Source of the DNA: PALSA-610 sp038213435
GTDB taxonomy: Bacteria; Actinomycetota; Acidimicrobiia; IMCC26256; PALSA-610
NCBI GenBank assembly: GCA_038213435.1
Contig: JBBQTI010000003.1
Coordinates: forward strand, 77,703 to 141,702
DNA: 64,000 bases
Direction: 5' to 3'
Shown: positions 42,426-50,978 of the stretch, in pieces
How the letters are laid out: each line of letters begins with the position of its first letter
Numbering within the stretch: the first letter of the stretch is position 1
The notes under the pieces: generated by a model
Databases searched by the model: none
The model's input: the letters and a program-made list of their open reading frames with translations, nothing else
What the model was told of the DNA's origin: nothing
Translations under genes and position numbers: made by a program

Positions 42426-44315
42426 TCAGCCGATTCCGGGGGGACCGATGAACACCGCCATGGGCATGCCGAGGTCGAGCATGTGCGAGATCAAGGTCCG
42501 TGTGCTCGCGGGCACGCGCGGCGCGAGCGCGAGCATGAACAGATTGTCGTCGATCTGGGCCACGAGAACGCCGAGCCCCGCCCGGCGGAGGTCGCCGGCC
42601 ACGTCCGCGTGCAACCGGTCGAACGCCGCGCGGTCGGCGTCGGATCGTGGGTCGATCGAGGCCACCTGCGTGAAGCGCGAATCGCGACGCCAGTTGGCGA
42701 TGTCGGGTCCGGTCGCGAGATGCACTTCGAGGGTGGGAGTGCGAGCGTCGATCACGTGATAGCGGGTCGCGCCCGGCCGGAACGCCTCCTCCGCGCGCAC
42801 GTCGAAGCCGCGGCGGTCGAGCTCGTTCAGCAATCCGAAGCCCGCCGAACCGATCGCCTGCGCGTCGGGCAGCCAGGTGACCAGATAAGGGCCGCGGCCC
42901 GCGCCGCCTTCGCGACGCTCGACCTGCGCGAGCGCGTCGGCCGTCGGCGCGACCAGCGCGCCGAGCGACTGGTTGATGCGCGGCGTCTGCACGGTGACAT
43001 TCGACGCCTGGAACGCGAACACGACGCTCACGACCAGCGTCGCCGTCACGAGCACGGCCGCACCCGCCCGGGCGAGGTCGTGGATCGTGCGATCGTCGAG
43101 GCCGCTCCGGGCGCGGACGAGCTCGACCGCGGTCCAGGCGATCGCGAACAGCATGAGCGCAACGAGTCCCCACGCCCAGAGCATCAGATAGAACCAGACC
43201 GTGCCGAAGATCCGCGCCGACGACACCAATCCGAGCACGAGCGCGGCGACGACCACCGCGTCGAGCATCAGGAGGATGCGCCGACGGAGCCGCCACGCGA
43301 CGATCGCCGAGGCGCCGAACACGATGAGCAGGAGGGCGCCGGGAACACGAGAACCGGTGACCTCGAGCGCGCCGCTGTCGCGCACCAGAGTGTGGCTGAG
43401 CAACCTCCACGGATCGAGCTGCGCCAGCAGGACGTCGACACCGCGACGGAGGCCGATGGGCGAAGCGGGCGGATGGCTGAAGTAGTCGCGGATGATGCCG
43501 AGATTTCCGGGCGAGTGCGCGAATTGGTCGATGACCGGCGGGATCCAGAGGACGATGCCGGTCGCGACGCTGATTCCGCCCCAACGCCAGAGTTCGCGGC
43601 GCGCGTCGGCATCGCCTCGGCGCTCGAACGCGGTGCGCCCCACCACGAACGCGGCGACGAGCACCAGCCCGCCGATCAAGCCGAGGTACGAGATGTGTGT
43701 CTGCATGCAGAGTGACCCGGCGAAGATGACGATCGGAAGCATCGCCAGGTCGTCCGCGAGCACGGACCACACCGCGAGCACGAACACGAACCACCAAAGG
43801 ACGGGTAGGTACGGGTTCCAGGGAAGGGTCAGGAGGAACGCTCCGTAGGCGCGCGTCAACAGCGCCAGCACCGTGGCGAGTCCGAGCAGGAGCGAACGAC
43901 CGCCGCGTCGCAGAGCCAACCAGAGCGCAAGCCCGATCGCGACGATGTCGAGCGCGACGTTGGCCGCGAACAATCCGTACGACGAGCCGCCGAACAGTCT
44001 CCACACCGGCCACAGCGCGTAGAAGCTCAGTGGTCCGGGGTGACTCCCTCCGTTCGGCCCGAACGGTCCGATACGACCGGCCAGACCGATGAGCGGCGGG
44101 TGGGACGTGACGTCGCGTACGCGCAGCTCGGTCTGCGCCATGTCGAGCAGCGGATACCAGTGCGGACGCCGTAGCTCGACGAGCGCGACCACGAGCGGGA
44201 GGGCGAGGACGACGATCAGCGCCGCAAGGAGCAGAGCCGTGGCACCGCGGAGCCGGCGCTCCGGCGGCAGACGTCGCACGTCGAGCGGCGAGTGCAGCGC
44301 GACGTCATCGATCAC
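42426..44315 (-). CDS. GT-C-like integral membrane protein (putative arabinofuranosyl/mannosyl transferase)
   Basis: A 629-residue protein with about eleven hydrophobic segments and a ~170-residue C-terminal soluble domain. The first loop reads RPHWYPLLDMAQTELRVRDV followed by TSHPPLIGLAGRIGPFGPNG and SHPGPLSFYALWPVWRLFGG, a pattern with acidic residues seen in actinobacterial surface-glycan GT-C proteins. The C-terminal domain (GAGRGPYLVTWLPDAQAIGS) is extracytoplasmic. GTG at 44315 overlaps the stop of the SDR gene in a GTGA. Activity is inferred from topology and context. Confidence 0.65.
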   Translation of the reverse strand: MIDDVALHSPLDVRRLPPERRLRGATALLLAALIVVLALPLVVALVELRRPHWYPLLDMAQTELRVRDVTSHPPLIGLAGRIGPFGPNGGSHPGPLSFYALWPVWRLFGGSSYGLFAANVALDIVAIGLALWLALRRGGRSLLLGLATVLALLTRAYGAFLLTLPWNPYLPVLWWFVFVLAVWSVLADDLAMLPIVIFAGSLCMQTHISYLGLIGGLVLVAAFVVGRTAFERRGDADARRELWRWGGISVATGIVLWIPPVIDQFAHSPGNLGIIRDYFSHPPASPIGLRRGVDVLLAQLDPWRLLSHTLVRDSGALEVTGSRVPGALLLIVFGASAIVAWRLRRRILLMLDAVVVAALVLGLVSSARIFGTVWFYLMLWAWGLVALMLFAIAWTAVELVRARSGLDDRTIHDLARAGAAVLVTATLVVSVVFAFQASNVTVQTPRINQSLGALVAPTADALAQVERREGGAGRGPYLVTWLPDAQAIGSAGFGLLNELDRRGFDVRAEEAFRPGATRYHVIDARTPTLEVHLATGPDIANWRRDSRFTQVASIDPRSDADRAAFDRLHADVAGDLRRAGLGVLVAQIDDNLFMLALAPRVPASTRTLISHMLDLGMPMAVFIGPPGIG

Positions 44316-45343
44316 GGCAGCGCCTTCAAGGCGCGCAGCAATCCCGGCCGGACCGGTGACTGATGATGCGATCGGGCTGCGTCGTCGGATTCGCGACGAT
44401 GCGCGAGGAACCATTCGTAAGACTCGATCACCATCGAGGGGTTCGAGTGTTGCGGCTCCCAACCCAGGTCGGTCCGCGCCAACGTCGAGTCGAAGTACAG
44501 CGACTCGCTGTAGAGCAGCCAGTGGTACGGCGCGAACGGCGCGAGACCGAGCGATGCGAGCGACCGCATCGCGACGCGCGCCGGCGCGACGGGCAACGAT
44601 CGCAGGCGCGAACCCGTCTGCGCGTGGTCGACGAGCGCTTGCAGCGTTTCTCGCATCGTGCCGAACTCGCGGGCGCCGATGTTGTACACCGACGGTGCGG
44701 CGCGATCTCCCGCGCGCAGACAGGCATCGGCGAGGTCGGCCGCGTGCACGAGCTGATACCGATTGTTCCCGCCGCCCAGAACGAACACGGGCGCACCGTC
44801 GGCCACGAACTCGAACAAGAGCGCCATCACTCCGAGGCGACCGTGACCGAGAACCGTGCGGGGCCGCACGATCGTGACGTCGAGCCCGGACGCGATCGCG
44901 TCGTGACACACGAGCTCGGCCCGCAGCTTGGCCCGGCCGTACGCCTCCAGCGGACGACACGGCGCGTCCTCGTTCACGGGATTCCGCTCGGGGATGCCGA
45001 ACACGGCACTCGACGACGTGTGGACGACTTTGGCGACGCGCGCGTCGCGCGCCGCGACCAGCACGTTCGCGGTTCCGCCCACGTTCACCTCGTCGAACAG
45101 CGCCCGGTCCTTGGCGAGCGGGACCTGGGCGACGTTGTGGAACACCACGTTGACGCCTTCGCACGCGCCGCGCACCGCGGCCCGGTCGCGCACGTCGCCG
45201 GCGACGAAATCGGCTCCGGCGAGGGTCGGGCCGGGCGGGTTCACGTCGAAGATCCGCACGGCATCACCGCGGGCCAGGGCCTGCTCGGCCAGCACGGTGC
45301 CGAAGTAGCCGCTGCCGCCGGTGACCAGGAGCAAACGAGCCAT
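44312..45343 (-). CDS. NAD-dependent epimerase/3-beta-HSD-type SDR
   Basis: A 343-residue extended SDR. TGGSGYFGTVLAEQALARGD is the NAD-binding motif, DVRDRAAVRGACEGVNVVFH follows, and the catalytic triad is Ser in VVHTSSSAVFG with Tyr-Lys in LEAYGRAKLRAE. Substrate is likely a nucleotide sugar or a sterol-type alcohol; the surface-glycan context favours a sugar. ATG at 45343 shares one base with the TGA of the next SDR gene (TGATG), and its own stop overlaps the GT-C gene, so three genes are translationally chained. Confidence 0.82.
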   Translation of the reverse strand: MARLLLVTGGSGYFGTVLAEQALARGDAVRIFDVNPPGPTLAGADFVAGDVRDRAAVRGACEGVNVVFHNVAQVPLAKDRALFDEVNVGGTANVLVAARDARVAKVVHTSSSAVFGIPERNPVNEDAPCRPLEAYGRAKLRAELVCHDAIASGLDVTIVRPRTVLGHGRLGVMALLFEFVADGAPVFVLGGGNNRYQLVHAADLADACLRAGDRAAPSVYNIGAREFGTMRETLQALVDHAQTGSRLRSLPVAPARVAMRSLASLGLAPFAPYHWLLYSESLYFDSTLARTDLGWEPQHSNPSMVIESYEWFLAHRRESDDAARSHHQSPVRPGLLRALKALP

Positions 45344-46452
45344 CAGAGTTGGTCACCGCGCGCCAGACACCAGCGCACGCTCGCCCGCATGCCGTCGAAC
45401 AAGTCCACGGTCGGCTCGTATCCGAGCTCGTTGCGCGCCCGTGAGATGTCGCACGCGATCGTGTCCTTCAGCTCTCCGAGCACGTGCAAGACCTGCACGT
45501 AGCGTCCACTCGCCTGCGTGACGGCGTCGAGCTTTTCGGCAACGACACCGGCGATCCGCGGCACGGGCAACGGGCGCCGGTTCGAAACACTCAGTCCTTC
45601 GGCCTCGAGCGCGCCGCGTACCGTTTGCAGCACATCGCGCAACGCGTAGGGTTCGGCGTCGGCGATCCAATAGGCGTTCCCGGGCGCGGCGTCGACGCGC
45701 TCTGCGAGCAGCACGCCCTGCACCAGATTCCCCGTGTAGACCATCGATCGGCGCTGAGTGCCGGGCCCGACGAGCGGGAAGCGTCCGCGCCGAACCGCCG
45801 AGAGGAACTGCGTCTGGCGTTCGGGCTGAAACGGGCCGTAGAACCACGGCGGCCGCACGATCACGGTCGCGAGGTCACCGCGGTCGTAGCTGCGCTGCAC
45901 GAGTTGCTCCGCCTCGAGTTTCGCGCGGCCGTACGCCATGTACGGTGCGAACGGCGAATCCTCGTCGAAGCGGTCGGCGCTCGAACGGTTCGCGCCGAAC
46001 GGAGAATTCGACGAGACGTGCACGAACCGCGACGCGCCGACCCGCCGCGCCCGGTCGAGCACGAGCTGGGTCCCGCCGACATTCACGTCGAACAGCTCGC
46101 GCACGTGGCGCGCCGGATGGATGACCGCCGCGGCGTGCATCACCGACGCGCCGCCGACGCCCTCGAAGAGCGCGTCGATCACCGTGGGGTCGCGCACGTC
46201 GCCGACGATCACCTCGATCCGCGGGTCGACGACCTCGAGCCGGGACGCGTCACCGAAATCGCGTACCAGACAACGGATTCGTTGTCGCGTCGGTTGGCCG
46301 GCAAGCGTCCGCACGAGGTTCTGGCCCAGCCAGCCCGCGGCGCCGGTGACGACAACCGTCGGCGCCGGTTGATCCGACCCCGGCGTCTCACCCAACTCTT
46401 GCTCGCCGTCGCGCACGGTCGTCGACGCTACCGCCTCCTCGCGTCGGCGCAC
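45343..46452 (-). CDS. NAD-dependent epimerase/dehydratase family protein
   Basis: A 369-residue extended SDR, similar in plan to its neighbour: VVVTGAAGWLGQNLVRTLAG, VIVGDVRDPTVIDALFEGVG, catalytic VHVSSNSPFG and MAYGRAKLEAEQLV, then VIVRPPWFYGPFQPERQTQF. The first ~30 residues are charged and low-complexity, so GTG 46452 may not be the real start. First gene of the SDR-SDR-GT-C chain, divergent from the membrane-protein gene at 46507 with 54 bp between. Confidence 0.82.
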   Translation of the reverse strand: MRRREEAVASTTVRDGEQELGETPGSDQPAPTVVVTGAAGWLGQNLVRTLAGQPTRQRIRCLVRDFGDASRLEVVDPRIEVIVGDVRDPTVIDALFEGVGGASVMHAAAVIHPARHVRELFDVNVGGTQLVLDRARRVGASRFVHVSSNSPFGANRSSADRFDEDSPFAPYMAYGRAKLEAEQLVQRSYDRGDLATVIVRPPWFYGPFQPERQTQFLSAVRRGRFPLVGPGTQRRSMVYTGNLVQGVLLAERVDAAPGNAYWIADAEPYALRDVLQTVRGALEAEGLSVSNRRPLPVPRIAGVVAEKLDAVTQASGRYVQVLHVLGELKDTIACDISRARNELGYEPTVDLFDGMRASVRWCLARGDQL

Positions 46453-46506
46453 TCACCACTCCCGACCGTCCGAGGAGGAATCACTCGGCGCGCCTAGCTT
46501 TCCCGT

Positions 46507-48192
46507 GTGCCCCGAGCCGAGCCCGTCGCCGACGCTGCCGCGCGCGACAGCCCGCGCAACAGCGGCGCCGAACGGTGGGGCAACGCCTTGGCGCTGGCAA
46601 TCGTCGCGCTCGTATTCGCGCTGCCGTTGCGCGGGCTGTTGCGAGCGCCGGGCCCGCCCATGGAAGAGGGCTTCATGCTCGTGTTCCCGGAGCAGGTCTT
46701 GAAGGGCGCGATTCCCAACCGCGACTTCCTGCACCTGTACGGACCGGGAAGCTTGTGGGCGCTCGCCGGCGTGTTCAAGGTGTTCGGCGTCTCGCTGCTC
46801 AGCGAGCGCGTGTTCGGCCTCGTGCAACAGGTCGCGATCGTGTTCGGCGTCTACGCGCTCGCGCGCCGATGGGGTCGAACCCTGGCCGTCATCGCGGCGG
46901 TGACGTCGGGGCTCATCATCATCCCGTTCGCCCTGACCGCACTGGCGTGGGTCGGCGGCGTCGGCCTCGCCATTTGCGGCATGGCGGCGGGCGTCCGGGC
47001 GCTCGCCGACCGTGACGATCGCAGCGCGCGGCGTTGGGCCGTGGTCGCGGGGCTGCTGCTCGGTCTCGCCGTCCTGTTCCGGCTCGACCTCGTGCTCGGC
47101 GTCGGCCTCGCGACGGTCGCACTTGTGCGCGGCATGGAACGATCGCGCATCTCCCGCCTCTTCGCCGGCTTCGTCATCGGGGTCGTGCCGTATTCCATTC
47201 ACATCGCGACGGCCGGACCCGGACACGTGTTCCAAGGCATGGTGATCGATCCGATCTTCCGGCTCCGCGGCGGGCGGAGCCTGCCGATCCCACCGTCGTG
47301 GGGACACCTCGACGGTTTCCTCCAGCGAGCGGGCGCGCTGGCACAGCTCTCGTGGCCGTTCCCGGCTCCCGCGCGTCCGCACCAACTCTTCTTGTGGTTC
47401 TTCCTGTTGCTCGGTGCGATCGCGTTCGTGCTGTGGCAGGGGTGGCGCGCGACCCGCGCGGATCCCGGGTCGATCACGGCCCGGACGCTCCTCGTCGTCG
47501 GGCTCTTCGGCGTCGGGATCCTTCCGCAAGCGCTGCAACGCGTCGACTCCGGCCACTTCTCGTGGGTGGGCTGCGTCGTCTTCGCGTTTGTTCCGATCGC
47601 GGGCTACGAGCTCGTCCGAAAACGCGCACCGAAGATCCCGTCCAGGCGAATCGCGATCGTCTCGGGCGCAATGATGCTCGCTCTGCTCGCGTTCGTCATA
47701 CCCGCATTCACGATCCGTACCTATGTCGACTACTCGCTGCAGACCTTCGGCATCCATCGCGCGTCGTACAAGATCGAACACGACGGCCGCGTCTTCTACT
47801 ACGGCAAGCCCGACCGGGCCGCCGCGGCGAACCTGGTGATCGCCGCGGCGGCCCGGATCTCGAAGCCGGGACAGCGGCTGTTCGTCGGGCCCGTGAACCT
47901 CCGCAAGACGCCGTACAGCGACGCGTACCTCTACTACATGCTCGGCGACCTGGTTCCGGCGACGTACTACATCGAGATGGACCCCGGCGTCGCCAATGCA
48001 AACGGGTCGCGCCTCCCCACGGACCTGGAGTCGGCCGACGTCGTGATCCTCTCCGCGATCTGGCAGGACTGGTCGGAGCCGAACGACTCCCGAAAGGTCG
48101 GCTCCGACGCGGCCGAAAAGGTCCTGGCCCGCGACTTCTGCCACGTCGGCACCTATCTCGACCTCTACCAGCTGTACAGGAAGTGCCACTGA
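46507..48192 (+). CDS. GT-C-like integral membrane protein of unknown substrate
   Basis: A 561-residue protein with about ten membrane segments. Its first loop reads APGPPMEEGFMLVFPEQVLK and GAIPNRDFLHLYGPGSLWAL, the E-E-G...D-F-x-x-x-Y-G-P pattern of GT-C proteins that use polyprenyl-phosphate sugars. The last ~150 residues are extracytoplasmic (RLFVGPVNLRKTPYSDAYLY, DVVILSAIWQDWSEPNDSRK). ATG-like start is GTG 46507. Followed by the polyprenyl-phosphate-mannose-synthase-like gene 30 bp away, a probable supplier of its donor. Confidence 0.68.
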   Translation: MPRAEPVADAAARDSPRNSGAERWGNALALAIVALVFALPLRGLLRAPGPPMEEGFMLVFPEQVLKGAIPNRDFLHLYGPGSLWALAGVFKVFGVSLLSERVFGLVQQVAIVFGVYALARRWGRTLAVIAAVTSGLIIIPFALTALAWVGGVGLAICGMAAGVRALADRDDRSARRWAVVAGLLLGLAVLFRLDLVLGVGLATVALVRGMERSRISRLFAGFVIGVVPYSIHIATAGPGHVFQGMVIDPIFRLRGGRSLPIPPSWGHLDGFLQRAGALAQLSWPFPAPARPHQLFLWFFLLLGAIAFVLWQGWRATRADPGSITARTLLVVGLFGVGILPQALQRVDSGHFSWVGCVVFAFVPIAGYELVRKRAPKIPSRRIAIVSGAMMLALLAFVIPAFTIRTYVDYSLQTFGIHRASYKIEHDGRVFYYGKPDRAAAANLVIAAAARISKPGQRLFVGPVNLRKTPYSDAYLYYMLGDLVPATYYIEMDPGVANANGSRLPTDLESADVVILSAIWQDWSEPNDSRKVGSDAAEKVLARDFCHVGTYLDLYQLYRKCH

Positions 48193-48222
48193 CGGTCGGG
48201 CTCAAGATACATTTCCCCTTCT

Positions 48223-48951
48223 GTGCGCGCGCTCGTCGTGACTCCGACGTATCAGGAGTCGGAGAACATCGTGGAGTTCCTCAACCGTGCCCGCGAGGCC
48301 GCGCCCGACGCCGACATCCTCGTCGTCGACGACAACAGTCCCGACGGCACGGCCGATCTCGTCGACGAGGTCGGCGCGCGGCTCGGGCACATCGAGGTGT
48401 TGCGCCGGCCCCGCAAGATCGGCATCGGCGACGCCGTCCGCGCGGGATTCGCGGTCGGCCTCGACCGGGGCTACGACGTCGTCGTTCAGATCGACGCCGA
48501 CCTATCGCACGATCCGGCCGCGCTGCCCGAGCTCCTCGCCGCGATCGAAGGCGGCGCCGATGCCGCGATCGGCTCCCGGTACGTTCTCGGCGGATCGATC
48601 CCCCACTGGCCGTGGTACCGGCGGGCCGTCTCGAAATGGGGCAACCGTTACGCCACACTCGTGCTCGGCATACCGGTTCGCGATGCAACATCCGGGTTCC
48701 GAGCGTTTCGCGCCGACACGCTCAAGATGGCCGACTACGCGCACACGCGCTCCAAGGGCTACGGCTTCCAGATCGAGCTCTGCTACCGCGTCTGGAAACA
48801 CGGTGGCCACATCGCGCAGGTGCCCATCACATTCACCGACCGAGTGCGCGGCCACTCCAAGATGTCGTTGGGCGTCGGCGCGGAGGAGCTCGGACTCGTC
48901 ACGTGGTGGGCAGTCCAAGACCGCGTGTTCAAGCGCGGCGGGCATCGCTGA
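48223..48951 (+). CDS. polyprenol monophosphomannose synthase-like GT2 glycosyltransferase
   Basis: A 242-residue GT-A enzyme of the dolichol-phosphate-mannose-synthase (DPM1/Ppm1) type. Motifs: VVTPTYQESENIVEFLNRAR, ILVVDDNSPDGTADLVDEVG, the metal site VVQIDADLSHDPAALPELLA, IGSRYVLGGSIPHWPWYRRA, and DATSGFRAFR with GYGFQIELCYR. It is soluble or peripheral and makes polyprenyl-phosphate-mannose from GDP-mannose, the donor used by GT39 and other GT-C enzymes nearby. GTG at 48223. Confidence 0.87.
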   Translation: MRALVVTPTYQESENIVEFLNRAREAAPDADILVVDDNSPDGTADLVDEVGARLGHIEVLRRPRKIGIGDAVRAGFAVGLDRGYDVVVQIDADLSHDPAALPELLAAIEGGADAAIGSRYVLGGSIPHWPWYRRAVSKWGNRYATLVLGIPVRDATSGFRAFRADTLKMADYAHTRSKGYGFQIELCYRVWKHGGHIAQVPITFTDRVRGHSKMSLGVGAEELGLVTWWAVQDRVFKRGGHR

Positions 48952-48967
48952 CGCCGCCGGCGACCGA

Positions 48968-50902
48968 TCAGGGCGTCGAACGCAGCTGCGGCAGCCACCA
49001 CCTCCAGACCACCACGGCTCCGGTGTACGTGAGGTGCTGGTCGTCCGGTTGCCAGAGATGCACGCCCCCGACACTCTCGACGCGATGGCCGTCGAGGCAG
49101 ACGAGCGTTCGCCAGTCGACGATCCGGACCTTGCGCATCGAACGCGCGACGTTCGCGAAGATCTCGTTGAGCGCGGCGATGCGTCGTGGGTCGCTGCGCT
49201 CGGGCATCCGGTCGTTGGCGTTCCCGGCTCCGTAGCACGGCACGTCGAACAGGTACACAGTCCGCCCGTCGGCCGTCAGCGTTTCGAGCGCGGTCCGCAA
49301 CGACAGCGCGATGAGATCTGTCCACGCGGTGGTGCCGAAGCGAACGACGCCGAATGTCGTCTGCTGATCGAGCGCCTCCCACGCGCCCGCCATGATCGCG
49401 AGGCGCGCGTCGGGGTCGTTGCGCATCGATGCGCGCCAGCGCGCCTGCCAGCCCTCGCATTCCTTCACGTGAGGGAGGACGCGGCCGCCGGTCACATGGT
49501 CGGTCTGCACGATGCCGCACCCCAACTGGGCATCGCCACCGACCGAGATGCCCAGCTCGCGCGCTCGGAGGGCGCCGCCGTATCCGAACACCAACGCCGT
49601 GGAGTCGCCGAACAGGTCGACGCGCAATGCCTTCGGGATGTTGTTTCCGCTGAGCGATTTCAGCTTCGTGAGATCGTTCGGCGGGAGCGACTTGGGTGCA
49701 GCGACGGTCGTGACGAGCGCGGCGACGAGGGCCGTGAGCGCCACGAAGTAGGCGATCGCGCCGCGGCTTCCGGTACGTCGGGCGACCTTCCCGACGCGGA
49801 GGGGCTGCTCGACGAGACGGAACGACAGCTCCGCGAGCGCGACCGAAAAGGCGAGCCGGACGGCGAAGAGCATCACCCCGTCGAGTCCCGCGCGGGGCGT
49901 GACGAACACGCGCACGGGCCAGTGCCACAGATACAGGGAATAGGAACGGAGGCCGATCGCGACGAGCCAGGGCGCGCGCAACAACCTCGCGATCGGCGCG
50001 GTCGGCATTGTCACGACGACCGCGATGATCACCGCGCACAGCACCGCGAACACGAGGAAGCCGCCACGGTAGAGCGCAAGCGTGCGATCCCGGGTGACGC
50101 GCATCGTCACAAGGATCGCGACGAGCGACCCGGCAGCTATCAGGGGCACGACGCGTGCCGCGGACGCGTTCGATCGCGTCCACCGGGCGAGCACTTCCCA
50201 GGGCCGGCCGGATCCCGCGAGTACACCGAGCGCTACTCCCACGAGCAGGCCCATGGCGTGTGAATCGCTTCCGAGATACGCGCGGGTCGGGTCACCGGTC
50301 GGCGACACCAGCACACCCATCCACACCGTCGACGCGACGGCCCCGACCAACGCGATCGTCGCCGTCCGGAACGGATGCCGGACGACCACGCGCCGCGCTG
50401 CGAACAGCACGAGCGGCAGCACGAGATAGAACTGCTCCTCGACGGCCAGCGTCCACATGTGCAGAAAGGGTGACGGCCGCCCGAGACCGCTGAAGTAATT
50501 GCCCTTGGCGAAGATGATCACCCAGTTCGCGCAGTAGAACAGCGTGCCGAGGGCCTGGGCGCGCAGGTCGTGGATCTCGCTGTTCGAGAAGCTGATCGCC
50601 GCCGCGCACAAAACGACGACCGTGACCGTTGCCAGCGCGGGAAGCAGCCGGCGCGCGCGGCGTGCCCAGAAGTTGCCGAGCGACACCGCGCCCGATCGCT
50701 CGATCTCGCGCGTGACGAGTCGGGAGATGAGGAAGCCCGAGACCACGAAGAACACGTCGACGCCGAGGAAACCTGCGGGCAGGACGGACGGCGCGAAGTG
50801 AAAGACGACGACAGCCGCGACCGCGATCGCCCGAAGGCCGTCGAGCCCAGCGACGTAGGTGTCCTCACCGGACTGCGGAACTCGTTGCTCGGTAACCGTC
50901 AT
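48968..50902 (-). CDS. acyltransferase (OafA/YrhL-type) with C-terminal SGNH domain
   Basis: A 644-residue membrane acyltransferase. Residues 1-380 are an acyltransferase-3 domain with AGLDGLRAIAVAAVVVFHFA, GFLGVDVFFVVSGFLISRLV, RARRLLPAL and FLHMWTLAVEEQFYLVLPLV. After a short linker an SGNH-hydrolase-like domain follows, with the nucleophile Ser in LFGDSTALVFGYGG and the Asp-His pair in PDDQHLTYTGAVVVW. Such fusions transfer acetyl or other acyl groups onto cell-surface polysaccharides outside the membrane. ATG at 50902; divergent from the spermidine-synthase-like gene. Confidence 0.87.
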   Translation of the reverse strand: MTVTEQRVPQSGEDTYVAGLDGLRAIAVAAVVVFHFAPSVLPAGFLGVDVFFVVSGFLISRLVTREIERSGAVSLGNFWARRARRLLPALATVTVVVLCAAAISFSNSEIHDLRAQALGTLFYCANWVIIFAKGNYFSGLGRPSPFLHMWTLAVEEQFYLVLPLVLFAARRVVVRHPFRTATIALVGAVASTVWMGVLVSPTGDPTRAYLGSDSHAMGLLVGVALGVLAGSGRPWEVLARWTRSNASAARVVPLIAAGSLVAILVTMRVTRDRTLALYRGGFLVFAVLCAVIIAVVVTMPTAPIARLLRAPWLVAIGLRSYSLYLWHWPVRVFVTPRAGLDGVMLFAVRLAFSVALAELSFRLVEQPLRVGKVARRTGSRGAIAYFVALTALVAALVTTVAAPKSLPPNDLTKLKSLSGNNIPKALRVDLFGDSTALVFGYGGALRARELGISVGGDAQLGCGIVQTDHVTGGRVLPHVKECEGWQARWRASMRNDPDARLAIMAGAWEALDQQTTFGVVRFGTTAWTDLIALSLRTALETLTADGRTVYLFDVPCYGAGNANDRMPERSDPRRIAALNEIFANVARSMRKVRIVDWRTLVCLDGHRVESVGGVHLWQPDDQHLTYTGAVVVWRWWLPQLRSTP

Positions 50903-50978
50903 GTCGTCATTGGGTTGGTACCATCACCGCTTCCGACGTGTGGTCGATCAGCCGAAGACAGCTCCGGGGGAACTGACG

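Noticed and set aside
46453..48189. A 578-codon minus-strand frame opposite the GT-C-like gene
   Set aside because: Low-complexity charged translation; the plus strand gives clear membrane helices.
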